Below are positions 55,759-64,000 of a DNA stretch of 64,000 bases, in pieces. How positions within the stretch are numbered: position 1 is the stretch's first letter; the number at the start of each line of letters is the position of its first letter. The position numbers and the translations under genes were made by a program. The DNA comes from Lachnospiraceae bacterium (GTDB lineage: Bacteria > Bacillota > Clostridia > Lachnospirales > Lachnospiraceae): the NCBI GenBank assembly GCA_910575155.1, contig CAJTDX010000001.1:124001-188000 (forward strand), in the 5' to 3' direction. Below the pieces are notes generated by a model. It was not told the DNA's origin. It did no database searches and saw only the letters and a list, made by a program, of their open reading frames with translations.

Positions 55759-57207
55759 TTATCCTTCCATCAGTTTTAATAGATCTCTCACAATGAAGTC
55801 AACGGCAGGACAGCCGTTTTTCCCTTTATAATCCAGGGTATCGCCAAAAGCTCTGCGCCGCTCTTTCGCCATGCTGTCCTGCCCTTTCAGAATCACATGT
55901 TCCACAAACTGTTCAATCCTCATATAATCTTCCCCTTTTACCTGGTGATAACCCAAAATCAGCCGCTCTCCCAGGCTGTTAAACGCCTGTTCTTCTCTGG
56001 TAAGAAACAGCAGCGGTTTATCTACATACATGTATTCCCCCAAAAAAGAAGCAGAGTCCATAATCATGCCGTCGGACGTCGCAAAAATATCCAGATAGCT
56101 TCCCTCCTCCACTACTTTGGCATTGGGCAGGGCGTTCCACATATCCAGATAAGCGTCATATTCCTCAGAAGACTGAAACAAATGAGATTGTGCCGCTTTC
56201 CAGCGCAGATTCGGATGCGGTTTAAAAATAAAGGAAATCTGATCCTGATATTTCTGTGCCAGATACAGCCAGAACCAGGCGTTTTTCTCAAAAGTAGCAT
56301 ATTTTACGACAGCCGTCTCCTCCAGAGAATGATGAGGCGCAATAATCAGACGCTTAGGATTATGATCCCAGGCCGCCTGCGGAAATTTCCAGATCTTTTG
56401 CAATTCCTCTGTCGTGTAGTCCCTTTTCTTCTGGAAGAAATCCATCTTAACATATCCGGAATAACTGATATTTTTGCCATGCAGCAATTCATATTTCTTA
56501 TAACCTGCTAAATTCAGCTCGGAATCTGCATATATTTTCCACTGCAGATTTACAAATTCCTTATTGTAAACAAATTTGGGGGCATAACTTCTGTCCTGGT
56601 TATCCGCCACATAAAGCCCGTATGGTATATAACAGTTTAATATGTGAAGCGGAAAATTTTCAATCTGGAAAGGCTCCGGCAGAGAATGATACCAGGGCGT
56701 AGAATGCATGACGATATCCGGCAGCCCGCCGACGGCTTCCCATCCCTGGCAAATATCTTCTTCTGCATCGTATATGCGCCTCACATCATAATGGTTCTGT
56801 TCAAAAAAGCTGCGCGTCTCCGCCTCTGTTTTCCGCCTGCTTGCTCTCTCCCTGTCCATCAGAGGACAGACCACAACATAACATTCCAGCCGTTCATCCT
56901 TTGCAAGCCTGCGGTAAAGATCTTCCGACGCCCATTCTGCTGCCGAAATTGAGAGGAAGGCGATCTTTACCTTCTGTCTTTGCTCCGTCTTCCTTTTGAT
57001 ATGATATGTTCCAAATGAAATAATCCGCTCATATAGCTGCTCATACAATTTTTCTCCATGCTCCAGCGACCGGGCAAAATAGAACAATGCCGCCAGATGT
57101 CCATAGCGATAAGCTTCCGGCGGGGCAGAGGGTTCTGCAAACGCTCCTTTGTCTATTCCATCCATAAGCTCTTCCACACGTTTTACATATAAATCTTGTG
57201 CATTCAT
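55759..57207 (-). CDS. CDP-glycerol glycerophosphotransferase-like protein
   Basis: 482 residues. The C-terminal ~280 residues have the TagB/TagF family layout: LIIAPHHSLEETAVVKY, FIFKPHPNLRWKA (HxxPH-type and PHP motifs) and the signature ATSDGMIMDSASFLGEYMY with YVDKPLLFL. An N-terminal ~200-residue Rossmann-like region precedes it. The family transfers glycerol-phosphate or related phosphosugars from CDP donors. Together with the upstream cytidylyltransferase fusion this suggests a CDP-linked donor. Short 88-nt gap to the GT-D gene. Confidence 0.85.
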   Translation of the reverse strand: MNAQDLYVKRVEELMDGIDKGAFAEPSAPPEAYRYGHLAALFYFARSLEHGEKLYEQLYERIISFGTYHIKRKTEQRQKVKIAFLSISAAEWASEDLYRRLAKDERLECYVVVCPLMDRERASRRKTEAETRSFFEQNHYDVRRIYDAEEDICQGWEAVGGLPDIVMHSTPWYHSLPEPFQIENFPLHILNCYIPYGLYVADNQDRSYAPKFVYNKEFVNLQWKIYADSELNLAGYKKYELLHGKNISYSGYVKMDFFQKKRDYTTEELQKIWKFPQAAWDHNPKRLIIAPHHSLEETAVVKYATFEKNAWFWLYLAQKYQDQISFIFKPHPNLRWKAAQSHLFQSSEEYDAYLDMWNALPNAKVVEEGSYLDIFATSDGMIMDSASFLGEYMYVDKPLLFLTREEQAFNSLGERLILGYHQVKGEDYMRIEQFVEHVILKGQDSMAKERRRAFGDTLDYKGKNGCPAVDFIVRDLLKLMEG

Positions 57208-57295
57208 CTCTTAAATCTCCCTGTAAGTTACTGAGAAAGCCTCCCGCTTTCTCAGAATAAATGGTCTTGCAGACCGCCTGACGGCAGAATGAAAA

Positions 57296-58414
57296 TTACT
57301 GCAGATCCGCAATAATCTGCCCTTCATACAGCGGATCGTGCAGTTCTTCCGCTGCGTCGTCCCCCTCGACTTCATTATTATATTTATACCGTACAGGGAG
57401 CCTTTTTCCTTCTCCTGCAAGAAACCACTCGTATTCCAGGTCGAGATGCCCGATGTCCAGCGCCTGGTACCCTTCCGCTGTCAGGTCATAGGCGAGCACC
57501 CCTGCCGCCGGACCCATGGCGATCAGAAACAGCGTATTCTCTCTGGCATGTTCCAGCGCAGATTTTAAGATATCGTCATAACGGTCAAAAGAGCTGGTTG
57601 CCGGAGCCAGGATGCGTTTTATAGTCCCCGCCCCGTCCAGTAAATCATTGCCGGTCCCCATCCTGGTCTGCGCTCCTTCCACAATGATTACACTGCGGTC
57701 TTTCCAGATATCTTTGATACGTTCAAATCTTTTTTTCGGCGCGTCTGTCATCCAATCCTTATACATGACATAAGGACGGGATACGTAGGCGTCATAATAT
57801 ACCCTGTCATGTTCCAGCAATTCCATATGCTGTTTTCTGGTTCCTCCATTGGTCATATAGATCCGTATCGCATTCGCGGACGATTCTGTAAAATCCTGGA
57901 GGGAACCATAATTATTGGCAATTGCAATCAGCATCCTGGGATGACGGCTGTAGAGCACCTCTTTTAACCTGCTTCCCAGCCGTTCATCCAGCCTTTGAAA
58001 TTTATGACGTTCTAATTTTATGATCTGTGAAAATTCCCCGTCTCCAAAGCGGGCCATTGACTTTCCGCTGCCGATAATTTCTTCAATCGTTTCCTTTGCG
58101 CTTCTGATTACCGGAAAATAATAGTTTTCTCTCTTTAACAGCGGATCTAACAGCTCATATGGCATATTTTCACTATTGCCCCGCACCACGCCGAGATTAA
58201 TATCTATGGTAGTCTGATCTTCTACTACTTTTGAGAGCTGGAGCATCATCTGCCTGTTAATCTCATATAATTCCCGTATTGCCGAAAGCAGCGCGGCGTT
58301 ATCTTTTTTAGCCGACTGATTTTCTTCCTGCAATTTCAAAATCTGTCCCTCCAGACAGGAGATCTGTTCCTGAAACTCTTTCATCCGTTCTTCCATAATA
58401 TCATCCCTCATCAT
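57296..58414 (-). CDS. GT-D-type glycosyltransferase with N-terminal coiled coil
   Basis: 372 residues. Residues ~10-65 are a coiled coil (heptads in EFQEQISCLEGQILKLQEEN). From ~110 the GT-D/DUF1792 domain is visible: KSMARFGDGEFSQI (the conserved sugar-nucleotide motif), RHPRMLIAIANNYGSL, DRSVIIVEGAQTRMGTGNDL and FLIAMGPAAGVLAYDL. This fold extends O-glycans on serine-rich adhesins in streptococci, and its presence here supports protein glycosylation. The TAATG stop/start overlap with the Gfo/Idh gene implies coupling. Confidence 0.85.
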   Translation of the reverse strand: MMRDDIMEERMKEFQEQISCLEGQILKLQEENQSAKKDNAALLSAIRELYEINRQMMLQLSKVVEDQTTIDINLGVVRGNSENMPYELLDPLLKRENYYFPVIRSAKETIEEIIGSGKSMARFGDGEFSQIIKLERHKFQRLDERLGSRLKEVLYSRHPRMLIAIANNYGSLQDFTESSANAIRIYMTNGGTRKQHMELLEHDRVYYDAYVSRPYVMYKDWMTDAPKKRFERIKDIWKDRSVIIVEGAQTRMGTGNDLLDGAGTIKRILAPATSSFDRYDDILKSALEHARENTLFLIAMGPAAGVLAYDLTAEGYQALDIGHLDLEYEWFLAGEGKRLPVRYKYNNEVEGDDAAEELHDPLYEGQIIADLQ

Positions 58415-59379
58415 TAAACACGTTCTGTTCCTTTGGAAACCTTAACCTCGAAAAACTTCTCCATCACGCCCGCGATGGCAATACTCATATGTTCTTTTGC
58501 TTCGTATTCTTTCTTATGCGCCTGAATTTCCTTTACAAATGCCTGCAGCTCGTACTGCAGTCCGCTTCTCTCATATTCATAAGTATGTATTTCTTTTTTG
58601 CCGGGATCTTCAAAGCGCACCTCAAACTCTTTCGTCATCCACCAGGGCGCTTTGACATAAATATATCCTTTGGTACCGGAAATAATCAGCTCGCCTTCCG
58701 ATTTGACGCCGACCCCTGTTTTACCCAGACCAAATCCCTGTTCATAAAACAGATTAATTTTAGTAAATAAATCTACGCCTTTCTCATCTTTGATAGACTG
58801 GAATTGTACGTCTTTGGGGTTCCCGCCAAAAATCTTCACCATCGGAAGCAATACATAAGTCCCATACTCTATCACGCTTCCTCCATATACAGGATCTGTC
58901 CGTTCTCTTCCCGCCGGATCGGTCAGCCGGGTAAAACAGGCCTCCACGTCTCTTACAGTTCCAATGACCCCGCTGCCGGCCGTCTCAAGCAAACCATTAA
59001 ATCCCGGACAATAGGCAGTTTTGATTGCCTCCATCAAAACCAGCCGCTTTTCCTTTGCAATGGCAAATAAATCCTCCGCTTCTGTTCTGGAAAATGCCAT
59101 AGGTTTTTCACAAAGTACGTGTTTCTGTTTCTGCAGCGCTTTTTGGGCATACGACACATGCGTCTCATGAGGGGAAGCGATATAAACGGCGTCCACCTCT
59201 GACAAAAACTGCTCCCAATCATCCGAGGCCAGGCCAACCTGATATGTCCCGGCAAATCTTTTTGCGCTGCCGATATGAGGATTATAAATACATACCGCCT
59301 GTATTTCAGGTACCAGCTCTATATCCTGCATAAATCTTGCTGCAATCCGTCCCGTCCCTATCACACCTAATCGAATCAT
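58414..59379 (-). CDS. Gfo/Idh/MocA-family oxidoreductase (complete catalytic motif)
   Basis: 321 residues. Nucleotide-binding LGVIGTGRIAARFM, the signature CEKPMAFS with the catalytic Lys intact, and KTAYCPGFNGLLE. Members oxidise or reduce sugars or polyols linked to NAD(P). It is a close paralogue of the second half of the neighbouring fusion protein (shared VDAVYIASP, IKTAYCPGF, DVEACFTRL, GVGVKSEG), so a tandem duplication. Overlaps the fusion's stop by 4 nt (ATGA). Confidence 0.88.
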   Translation of the reverse strand: MIRLGVIGTGRIAARFMQDIELVPEIQAVCIYNPHIGSAKRFAGTYQVGLASDDWEQFLSEVDAVYIASPHETHVSYAQKALQKQKHVLCEKPMAFSRTEAEDLFAIAKEKRLVLMEAIKTAYCPGFNGLLETAGSGVIGTVRDVEACFTRLTDPAGRERTDPVYGGSVIEYGTYVLLPMVKIFGGNPKDVQFQSIKDEKGVDLFTKINLFYEQGFGLGKTGVGVKSEGELIISGTKGYIYVKAPWWMTKEFEVRFEDPGKKEIHTYEYERSGLQYELQAFVKEIQAHKKEYEAKEHMSIAIAGVMEKFFEVKVSKGTERV

Positions 59380-60716
59380 TTTTTCTTCCTTTTCTCCATA
59401 AATATTTCTGTAATTTCCGACATTGCCACAATTTCTTCTTTTGTGAGTTTATATGTATTTCTCTCCAAACCATTAATCTTAGAGGCAAATTCACTGATCT
59501 CATAGCGCAGTCCGTCCCCCTGGAATTTCGGCTCAAAGACATCGATCACGTTCGGATTTTCATAGCGTACCATATATTTTCTCGTCAGCCACCAGGGCGA
59601 TTCCGCCAGCACATAGCCGTTCGTGCCTGCAATAACCAGCTGTCCCTCTGATTTAACGCCGACTCCGCACTTTGCGGTTGCCATGCCCTGTTCGTAAATC
59701 AACTGAATCTTGGTGTACAAATCCATACCTTTTTCATCGAGAATACTGTATATCTCCACTTTTTTATATTGCGTGCCCAATAATTTAAAAATTGGAAGCA
59801 GGGTATACGCCGCATATTCCAGAAAGGCTCCGCCAAACTCCGCGTCCGTGCGCTCCCTGGATTCAACATCCGCAAGCCTGGTAAAACAGGCCTCCACATC
59901 TTTAATCTCTCCGATTTTACCGCTTTGGGCCGTGTTCAGAAGCTGTTGGAAACCAGGACAGTAGGCTGTCTTAATCCCCTCCAGCAATACCAGATTTTTT
60001 TCCTCCGCCAAGTCGTATAATTCTTCCACGTCACATTTTGACATTGCAACCGGATTCTCGCTCAGCACATGTTTGCCTGCCTGCAGAGCCTGTTTTGCAT
60101 ATCCGTAATGCGTTTCATTGGGCGAGGCAATATAAACGGCGTCAACGTGATCTAAAAACTGCTGATATTCTTCATGGTATACTGGAATTTCATATTTTTC
60201 GCGGAACAGATCTCCGCTTTCTCTTTCCGGGTTATAGGCGCAGACGATATGGATCCCCGACACATATTTGTCCTCCTCCAGAAAACGCGGCGCCATGCGT
60301 CCGGTTCCTACAATCCCTACATTTATAATCTGAAATCTGCTCTTGCGCAGCATGGTGGAAGAAATGTCCGGGGTGCGTTCCAGATAGATTACCTGGCAGA
60401 AATTATTCAGATAGTCGAAGGTTCCCATCCAGTCTGAGCCAACGGTAAAGATATCAATATTATATTTCTGTATATCTTCAATCTTCTGTCCCTCATGGTC
60501 TTCAATAATAATCTCATCCGCCAGCCCTGTTTTCCTGACATTTTCAATGCGCTCTAAAGTAGAATCGATCACATTGACTTTGCCCCGCATTTCATCAAAA
60601 TGCTCCGTGGTTACACCGACAATTAAATAATCTCCCAGTTTCCTGGCTCTGGACAATATATTTAAATGACCCTGATGAAACAAATCAAACGTTCCATAAG
60701 TTATTACTTTTTTCAT
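59376..60716 (-). CDS. Cytidylyltransferase-Gfo/Idh fusion protein
   Basis: 446 residues. Residues 1-~130 are a glycerol-3-phosphate cytidylyltransferase (TagD)-like domain: GTFDLFHQGHLNIL with HxGH, DYLIVGVTTEHFDE, TVGSDWMGTFDYL and the RTPDISSTML C-terminal motif. From ~137 a Gfo/Idh domain follows (VGIVGTGRMAPRFL). There the usual EKP is ENP (HVLSENPVAM; codon AAT), so the catalytic Lys is lost. It has the most upstream start codon of the co-oriented array. Start 60716 follows AGGAGC. Activation of a polyol phosphate by CTP coupled to an oxidoreductase step is the simplest reading. Confidence 0.85.
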   Translation of the reverse strand: MKKVITYGTFDLFHQGHLNILSRARKLGDYLIVGVTTEHFDEMRGKVNVIDSTLERIENVRKTGLADEIIIEDHEGQKIEDIQKYNIDIFTVGSDWMGTFDYLNNFCQVIYLERTPDISSTMLRKSRFQIINVGIVGTGRMAPRFLEEDKYVSGIHIVCAYNPERESGDLFREKYEIPVYHEEYQQFLDHVDAVYIASPNETHYGYAKQALQAGKHVLSENPVAMSKCDVEELYDLAEEKNLVLLEGIKTAYCPGFQQLLNTAQSGKIGEIKDVEACFTRLADVESRERTDAEFGGAFLEYAAYTLLPIFKLLGTQYKKVEIYSILDEKGMDLYTKIQLIYEQGMATAKCGVGVKSEGQLVIAGTNGYVLAESPWWLTRKYMVRYENPNVIDVFEPKFQGDGLRYEISEFASKINGLERNTYKLTKEEIVAMSEITEIFMEKRKKK

Positions 60717-61006
60717 GCGTATGCTCCTAACATTTTTCGGTTTTCTATTTTGGCAAACTTCACCATACAGCCTTTTTGCAGAAACAAAATCCATACTTAT
60801 AGATTTTACTTTGATTATAATCAGAATCAGTATAACACAGATTCAATTGATGGAAAATAAGAATTTTATAAAATCAGGATTTTAATGTTGTAAAAGACAT
60901 TCACGGATTCTTGTAAAAATGTGTATATTCTCTTTCTGGTACAAAGCGGACAAGCCCACTTCAACTTCATGAATCCCTCAGTCATAAGGGACATGGCCAT
61001 GCCGCG

Positions 61007-61096
61007 TGCGGCGGGTCGCTTTAGCGGCATATTTCTTTTCCGCCGCAGTGCGATCATTGTTTTTTTATAGGGAATCCGAAGAAATTTCCTATAAAA
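61007..61096 (-). repeat. Dispersed intergenic repeat, copy C (full)
   Basis: Matches copy A from TGCGGCGGGTCGCTTTAGCG through CCGCCGCAGTGCGATCATT to TATAGGGAATCCGAAG and CCTATAAAA, with single-base changes and a 3-4 nt deletion in the T-rich spacer. Same orientation relative to flanking minus-strand genes, again adjoining a terminator. Confidence 0.85.
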
Positions 61097-61123
61097 AAAT
61101 CGGCGGCCGTAATGGCCTCCGAT
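61092..61123 (-). terminator. Terminator of the acetyltransferase gene and its upstream operon
   Basis: ATCGG-C-GGCC and GGCC-T-CCGAT stem with the minus-strand tail TTTTTTTATAGG, 25 nt past the stop codon of the gene at 61148. Confidence 0.8.
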
Positions 61124-61147
61124 AAAAATGTTACAAATAATTATTTT

Positions 61148-62080
61148 CTATACATCAAATATTTTACAAAACAGTTCCGGCTGATAAAATAATTCAATAT
61201 TTTCTTCAATTTTATTGATATCCCATTCCCACCATTTAATCCGCATAAACGCTTCAATCTGCATTTTAGGGAAACGATACTTTATTATTTTTGCGGGTAT
61301 GCCGCCAACAATGGCGTAAGGTTCTACTTCCTTCGTTACTACCGCCCCTGCTGCAACCACCGCTCCATCCCCAATTTTTACCCCTGGAAGAAGAATGGCG
61401 TTCGCTCCAATCCATACGTCATTTCCAATCTCAACAGGACGGTTATCTCTTAATTCACTGTTTTCATATGGTGCATTGTGATGATGTTTTCCATATTTTT
61501 TTATAAAGGTCTGCCGCAGATCCTTTTCTTCTCTCGAGTAGAATAACCTATGGTCTAAAATTGGATGCGTAGTTACAGCGTCAAGGGAATGGTTATTCCA
61601 GATGCGTGCTGTGCTGTTAATGGAGCAGAAGCGGCCGATTTTACTTGCCATTGGATAATCTGACAGTAATTCCTCATAACCGTAAGTATATCTTCCTATC
61701 AGGCATCCTTTATAGAAAACATCTTCTTTGAGATATCTTTCGTTATCACAAAGGTACAGGTAATCCTTATCTTTAAAACCTTTGTTTTCCAGCAATTCTT
61801 CTATCTCTTCATGCAAAGCTATCGTTGCCACTAACACAAAATGGAATGCAGCATCCAATTCGTCAATTCCTTTGACCTGGCAGCTGCAATATTGTTTTAT
61901 TTCCGCTGATTTTTTATCAACAAAAAATGCGGGGGGATGTCCCTGTTCGCATAATAATTCTTTTACGATACGTCCACTGTCTGATGCTCCCCAGATTATA
62001 ATCTGACGGTTCTGAGCATTTTTGATTGCAATTGGAAGTTTTTTCTCACAAATAATTTTAAATTTTTCTAATTTGTTCAT
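61148..62080 (-). CDS. Left-handed beta-helix acetyltransferase with N-terminal Rossmann-like domain
   Basis: 310 residues. Residues ~22-115 form a nucleotide-binding-like domain ([30 protein letters not shown]). Residues ~120-290 are a CatB/Vat-type hexapeptide transferase: [26 protein letters not shown] with a catalytic-type His, [40 protein letters not shown] and [11 protein letters not shown]. Expected to O- or N-acetylate a sugar. Part of an AT-rich surface-glycan segment with the WbsX-like gene 16 nt upstream. Confidence 0.85.
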   Translation of the reverse strand: MNKLEKFKIICEKKLPIAIKNAQNRQIIIWGASDSGRIVKELLCEQGHPPAFFVDKKSAEIKQYCSCQVKGIDELDAAFHFVLVATIALHEEIEELLENKGFKDKDYLYLCDNERYLKEDVFYKGCLIGRYTYGYEELLSDYPMASKIGRFCSINSTARIWNNHSLDAVTTHPILDHRLFYSREEKDLRQTFIKKYGKHHHNAPYENSELRDNRPVEIGNDVWIGANAILLPGVKIGDGAVVAAGAVVTKEVEPYAIVGGIPAKIIKYRFPKMQIEAFMRIKWWEWDINKIEENIELFYQPELFCKIFDV

Positions 62081-62096
62081 AAGCAGCCTCTAATCA

Positions 62097-63617
62097 CTAT
62101 ATTTCATTTCTTATATTTTTAATCAGAGTTTCCAGTGATATCATGGTTAGGTTCTCATGGTTTAATTCATCATAAATTTCATTGTAAATATGAACATTTG
62201 TTATAATCAATAAATCCAGTCGGGGAATTTCATCTGGTAAAAATACAGGTACATCCAGATTCAGGCTTCTGGCATCCCGGTCTATACAACATAAATATTC
62301 CATTTTCTGCATAAGCTGCGCCAGAAGATGCTTGCCAAGTACTCCAAGACCATAGATTCCCACTCTTTTGTAACTATTCTGTAACAGCCATTGAGCAGTT
62401 TCAAGTTGATGTTCCAGTGTAAAAAGCCAATCGCTAAGTACCGCAACTTCCTGTTTATATCTTGAAATCTGCTGTTCTTTTACATCAATTTCATTTGTTC
62501 TTTCCGTCTGAGTATATTTATAGACCTCTTTTAAATAGTGATCTTCTGCATATCTGATTGCCTCCAGGAATCCATAACCATATTCTTCGTCCGGCTCCAG
62601 GTGCATGCCTTCTCCCCATTCATTCCAGGCATTGATAAACACAAATTCGTTGCCGTTGGCTTTATTTTTTGCATATAAATCCGTGAGATAAATTTTAAAT
62701 TTTTCCGGTGTGTCATTATATATTATAGTTCCGGCATTTCCTCGCCTGGGAGTATCATCGTAATTGACAAATCCTCCATAGTATGTTTTTGTATCCGAAG
62801 AAACCTGCCAACCCAAAGATTCCTTCCATACCTCTTCGTAGGATAAATATCTTGCCACTTCCATCCTGCTTTTGTTGGCAAATCTTGCCGGAAAGGCCCG
62901 TCCTATTGTTTTGCCTGGTTCCATAACCAGCATGGCGTCGGCACATGTATTTTCTACACCATCGTAAAAGTTTCCAATCACATATATTCCGCTAAACCCG
63001 TTCCGCACTGCAAGCTCGTCCCACACCTTACGCATCTCTTTCAGACAATGCATGTCTTCCTGTCTGTGAATGATAATCAGAGGTTTATTTTCTTTTTTTA
63101 TGTATCTACCATCTTTGAAAAAGGGCAGCAAATAATTAAAATGCTCTGTCCAGTCTTCTTCATTCCCATACCCCTGTTCTAAAAGGATTCCATTTCCCGT
63201 ATGCGGCTCATCTGTTTCAAAACTGCTTGCCCAGACTGTTTGATCACCCAAATTACTCCATGATCTTACCCATGATACATTTGCCCATGAAAAACAGAAA
63301 CGAATATTTATATCCTTCCATTGAAGAAGATTTTCGGCAGGTTTTTCAAGAATTTTCCTTCCATTTTTAAACCAGTAATGGTAGAAACAGAAACCATGAA
63401 TATGATATTCTTTCATTAATTTTTCCTGCCACAAAAACGTTTTTTTATCTAAAAGATCATATTGATAATGGTTAAGCGGCTCTTTGGGCTGGTCATGTCC
63501 TTGAAATAAAGGTTTTGCCAATTTCATTGCTTTCCAGTCAGTAAAATCCTTACCCCACCATTTATCATTTTCAGGTATATGATGAAATTGTGGTAAGTAC
63601 ATTGCAATTGCCTTCAT
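62097..63617 (-). CDS. WbsX-like (GH99-type) glycan protein with C-terminal Rossmann-like domain
   Basis: 506 residues. Residues 1-~360 match the WbsX/GH99-like family of polysaccharide loci: MKAIAMYLPQFHHIPENDKW, GFCFYHYWFKNGRKILEKP, FCFSWANVSW, NKPLIIIHRQED and FVFINAWNEWGEGMHLEPD. A linker coiled coil precedes a C-terminal Rossmann-like domain (~400-506: VGIYGLGVLGKHLLAQLMQK, VHIYNEIYDEL). RBS AGGAGG. Enzymatic role in the family is unsettled (endo-mannosidase fold or glycosyltransferase). Confidence 0.8.
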   Translation of the reverse strand: MKAIAMYLPQFHHIPENDKWWGKDFTDWKAMKLAKPLFQGHDQPKEPLNHYQYDLLDKKTFLWQEKLMKEYHIHGFCFYHYWFKNGRKILEKPAENLLQWKDINIRFCFSWANVSWVRSWSNLGDQTVWASSFETDEPHTGNGILLEQGYGNEEDWTEHFNYLLPFFKDGRYIKKENKPLIIIHRQEDMHCLKEMRKVWDELAVRNGFSGIYVIGNFYDGVENTCADAMLVMEPGKTIGRAFPARFANKSRMEVARYLSYEEVWKESLGWQVSSDTKTYYGGFVNYDDTPRRGNAGTIIYNDTPEKFKIYLTDLYAKNKANGNEFVFINAWNEWGEGMHLEPDEEYGYGFLEAIRYAEDHYLKEVYKYTQTERTNEIDVKEQQISRYKQEVAVLSDWLFTLEHQLETAQWLLQNSYKRVGIYGLGVLGKHLLAQLMQKMEYLCCIDRDARSLNLDVPVFLPDEIPRLDLLIITNVHIYNEIYDELNHENLTMISLETLIKNIRNEI

Positions 63618-63704
63618 TTATTTCATTCCTCCTGTAATTCTGTTATGTATGCAGCAACTTTCCAGTATAGAAAAGAGGTGTAATGATTGGTTTATCTGTG
63701 ATCT

Positions 63705-64000
63705 TTACAACCATGTATTCCACAATTCTCTCATTTCATCCGGTAACTTTTCAAAGGTTAAATTTTCTTTTTCAATACACAATAGTTTGCCCTCATCTAC
63801 CCCTTTATCTTTTAAGCGTTTAATAGCAGAATCAACAATTACAGAATTGAAAATTGCAACTACGATATAATCAATATTATCAAAATCTTTTATATTTATG
63901 CTGTTCATATCCGACTTATCAATATTCCCCGTAATCGTACAATATTGCAATTCCTCTATGCGCTGTATAAGACGATTGGCAAACACGCCCTTACCATAAA
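63705..64000 (-). CDS. C-terminal fragment of a protein ending in a Rossmann-like domain (truncated by window edge)
   Basis: The open frame continues past the right edge (upstream codons give YGKG before VFANRLIQRIEE), so the start lies outside the window. The visible ~98 residues form a glycine-motif Rossmann start, YIVVAIFNSVIVDSAIKRLK and a C-terminal stop. The pattern is the same as the appended domains of the two neighbouring genes, so this is probably another surface-glycan enzyme. Confidence 0.6.
   Translation of the reverse strand, partial: YGKGVFANRLIQRIEELQYCTITGNIDKSDMNSINIKDFDNIDYIVVAIFNSVIVDSAIKRLKDKGVDEGKLLCIEKENLTFEKLPDEMRELWNTWL

Larger units (their letters stand above)
60717..61147. 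other. Intergenic region before the glycan cluster
   Basis: 431 bp without a recognised gene. From right to left it holds a minus-strand terminator (61092-61123), a full copy of the dispersed repeat (61007-61096), about 100 bp of unique sequence, and an AT-rich promoter-like stretch (for example TATAAT on the minus strand near 60815) before the fusion gene. A 63-codon open frame through the repeat is judged non-coding. Confidence 0.6.

Noticed and set aside
60866-61057. 63-codon minus-strand frame starting MIALRRKRNMPLKRP in repeat copy C
   Set aside because: It begins inside the repeat, lacks a Shine-Dalgarno site and runs through unique non-conserved DNA; judged spurious.

Overview
The window reads as chromosomal DNA from an anaerobic, flagellated, gut-type Clostridia, most likely Lachnospiraceae. 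This rests on the long-form HPF, the clostridial rplK-rplA-L10 leader-rplJ-rplL-rpoB-rpoC block, NADP-type glutamate dehydrogenase, ECF-type vitamin transporters (BioY, ThiT), hemerythrin-rich signalling proteins, strong Shine-Dalgarno sites, and a large M60 mucin-type peptidase with a dockerin. Genus cannot be fixed from sequence reading alone. No tRNA, rRNA, CRISPR array, transposase or prophage gene was seen.

Layout. 1-12.6 kb is housekeeping: hpf, an SDR reductase, two tandem XRE regulators, greA, a YfhO membrane protein, a chemoreceptor, a small alarmone synthetase, a galM-nth-DUF1015 operon and a double-domain hemerythrin. bioY (12.9 kb) has a BirA-type operator lying on its promoter. 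13.6-17.0 kb is a two-gene restriction-modification system whose nuclease domain is fused to the methylase, with no HsdR motor. 17.2-24.0 kb is a two-gene secretion operon: a 1804-residue M60 metallopeptidase with a dockerin, and a partner with a cohesin-like domain plus FN3 repeats. Next come gdhA, thiT, a solitary HTH-methyltransferase, small conserved genes and a hemerythrin-CheX-like-response regulator fusion. 32.7-44.1 kb is the RNA polymerase and ribosomal protein block.

44.3-60.7 kb is the most interesting part. A FliD-like gene diverges from the ribosomal block, and a short flagellin gene lies at the 3' end of twelve co-oriented genes. These include a set (CDP-glycerol-transferase-like protein, SAM methyltransferase, HAD-like protein, nucleotidyltransferase, glycosyltransferases) resembling the Clostridioides difficile 'type A' flagellin modification module, in which a sugar is attached through a phosphodiester to a methylated amino acid. 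Here it is enlarged by three CgeB-type glycosyltransferases, a GT-D enzyme, a cytidylyltransferase fused to a Gfo/Idh-type dehydrogenase domain with a changed EKP motif, a second complete Gfo/Idh enzyme, and a HAD protein that has lost two catalytic aspartates. 61.1-64.0 kb continues with more AT-rich surface-glycan genes (acetyltransferase, WbsX-like protein, a truncated gene) that share an unusual appended Rossmann-like domain.

A dispersed repeat (about 90 bp in its two full copies) occurs three times, each time directly downstream of a minus-strand terminator and in the same orientation.
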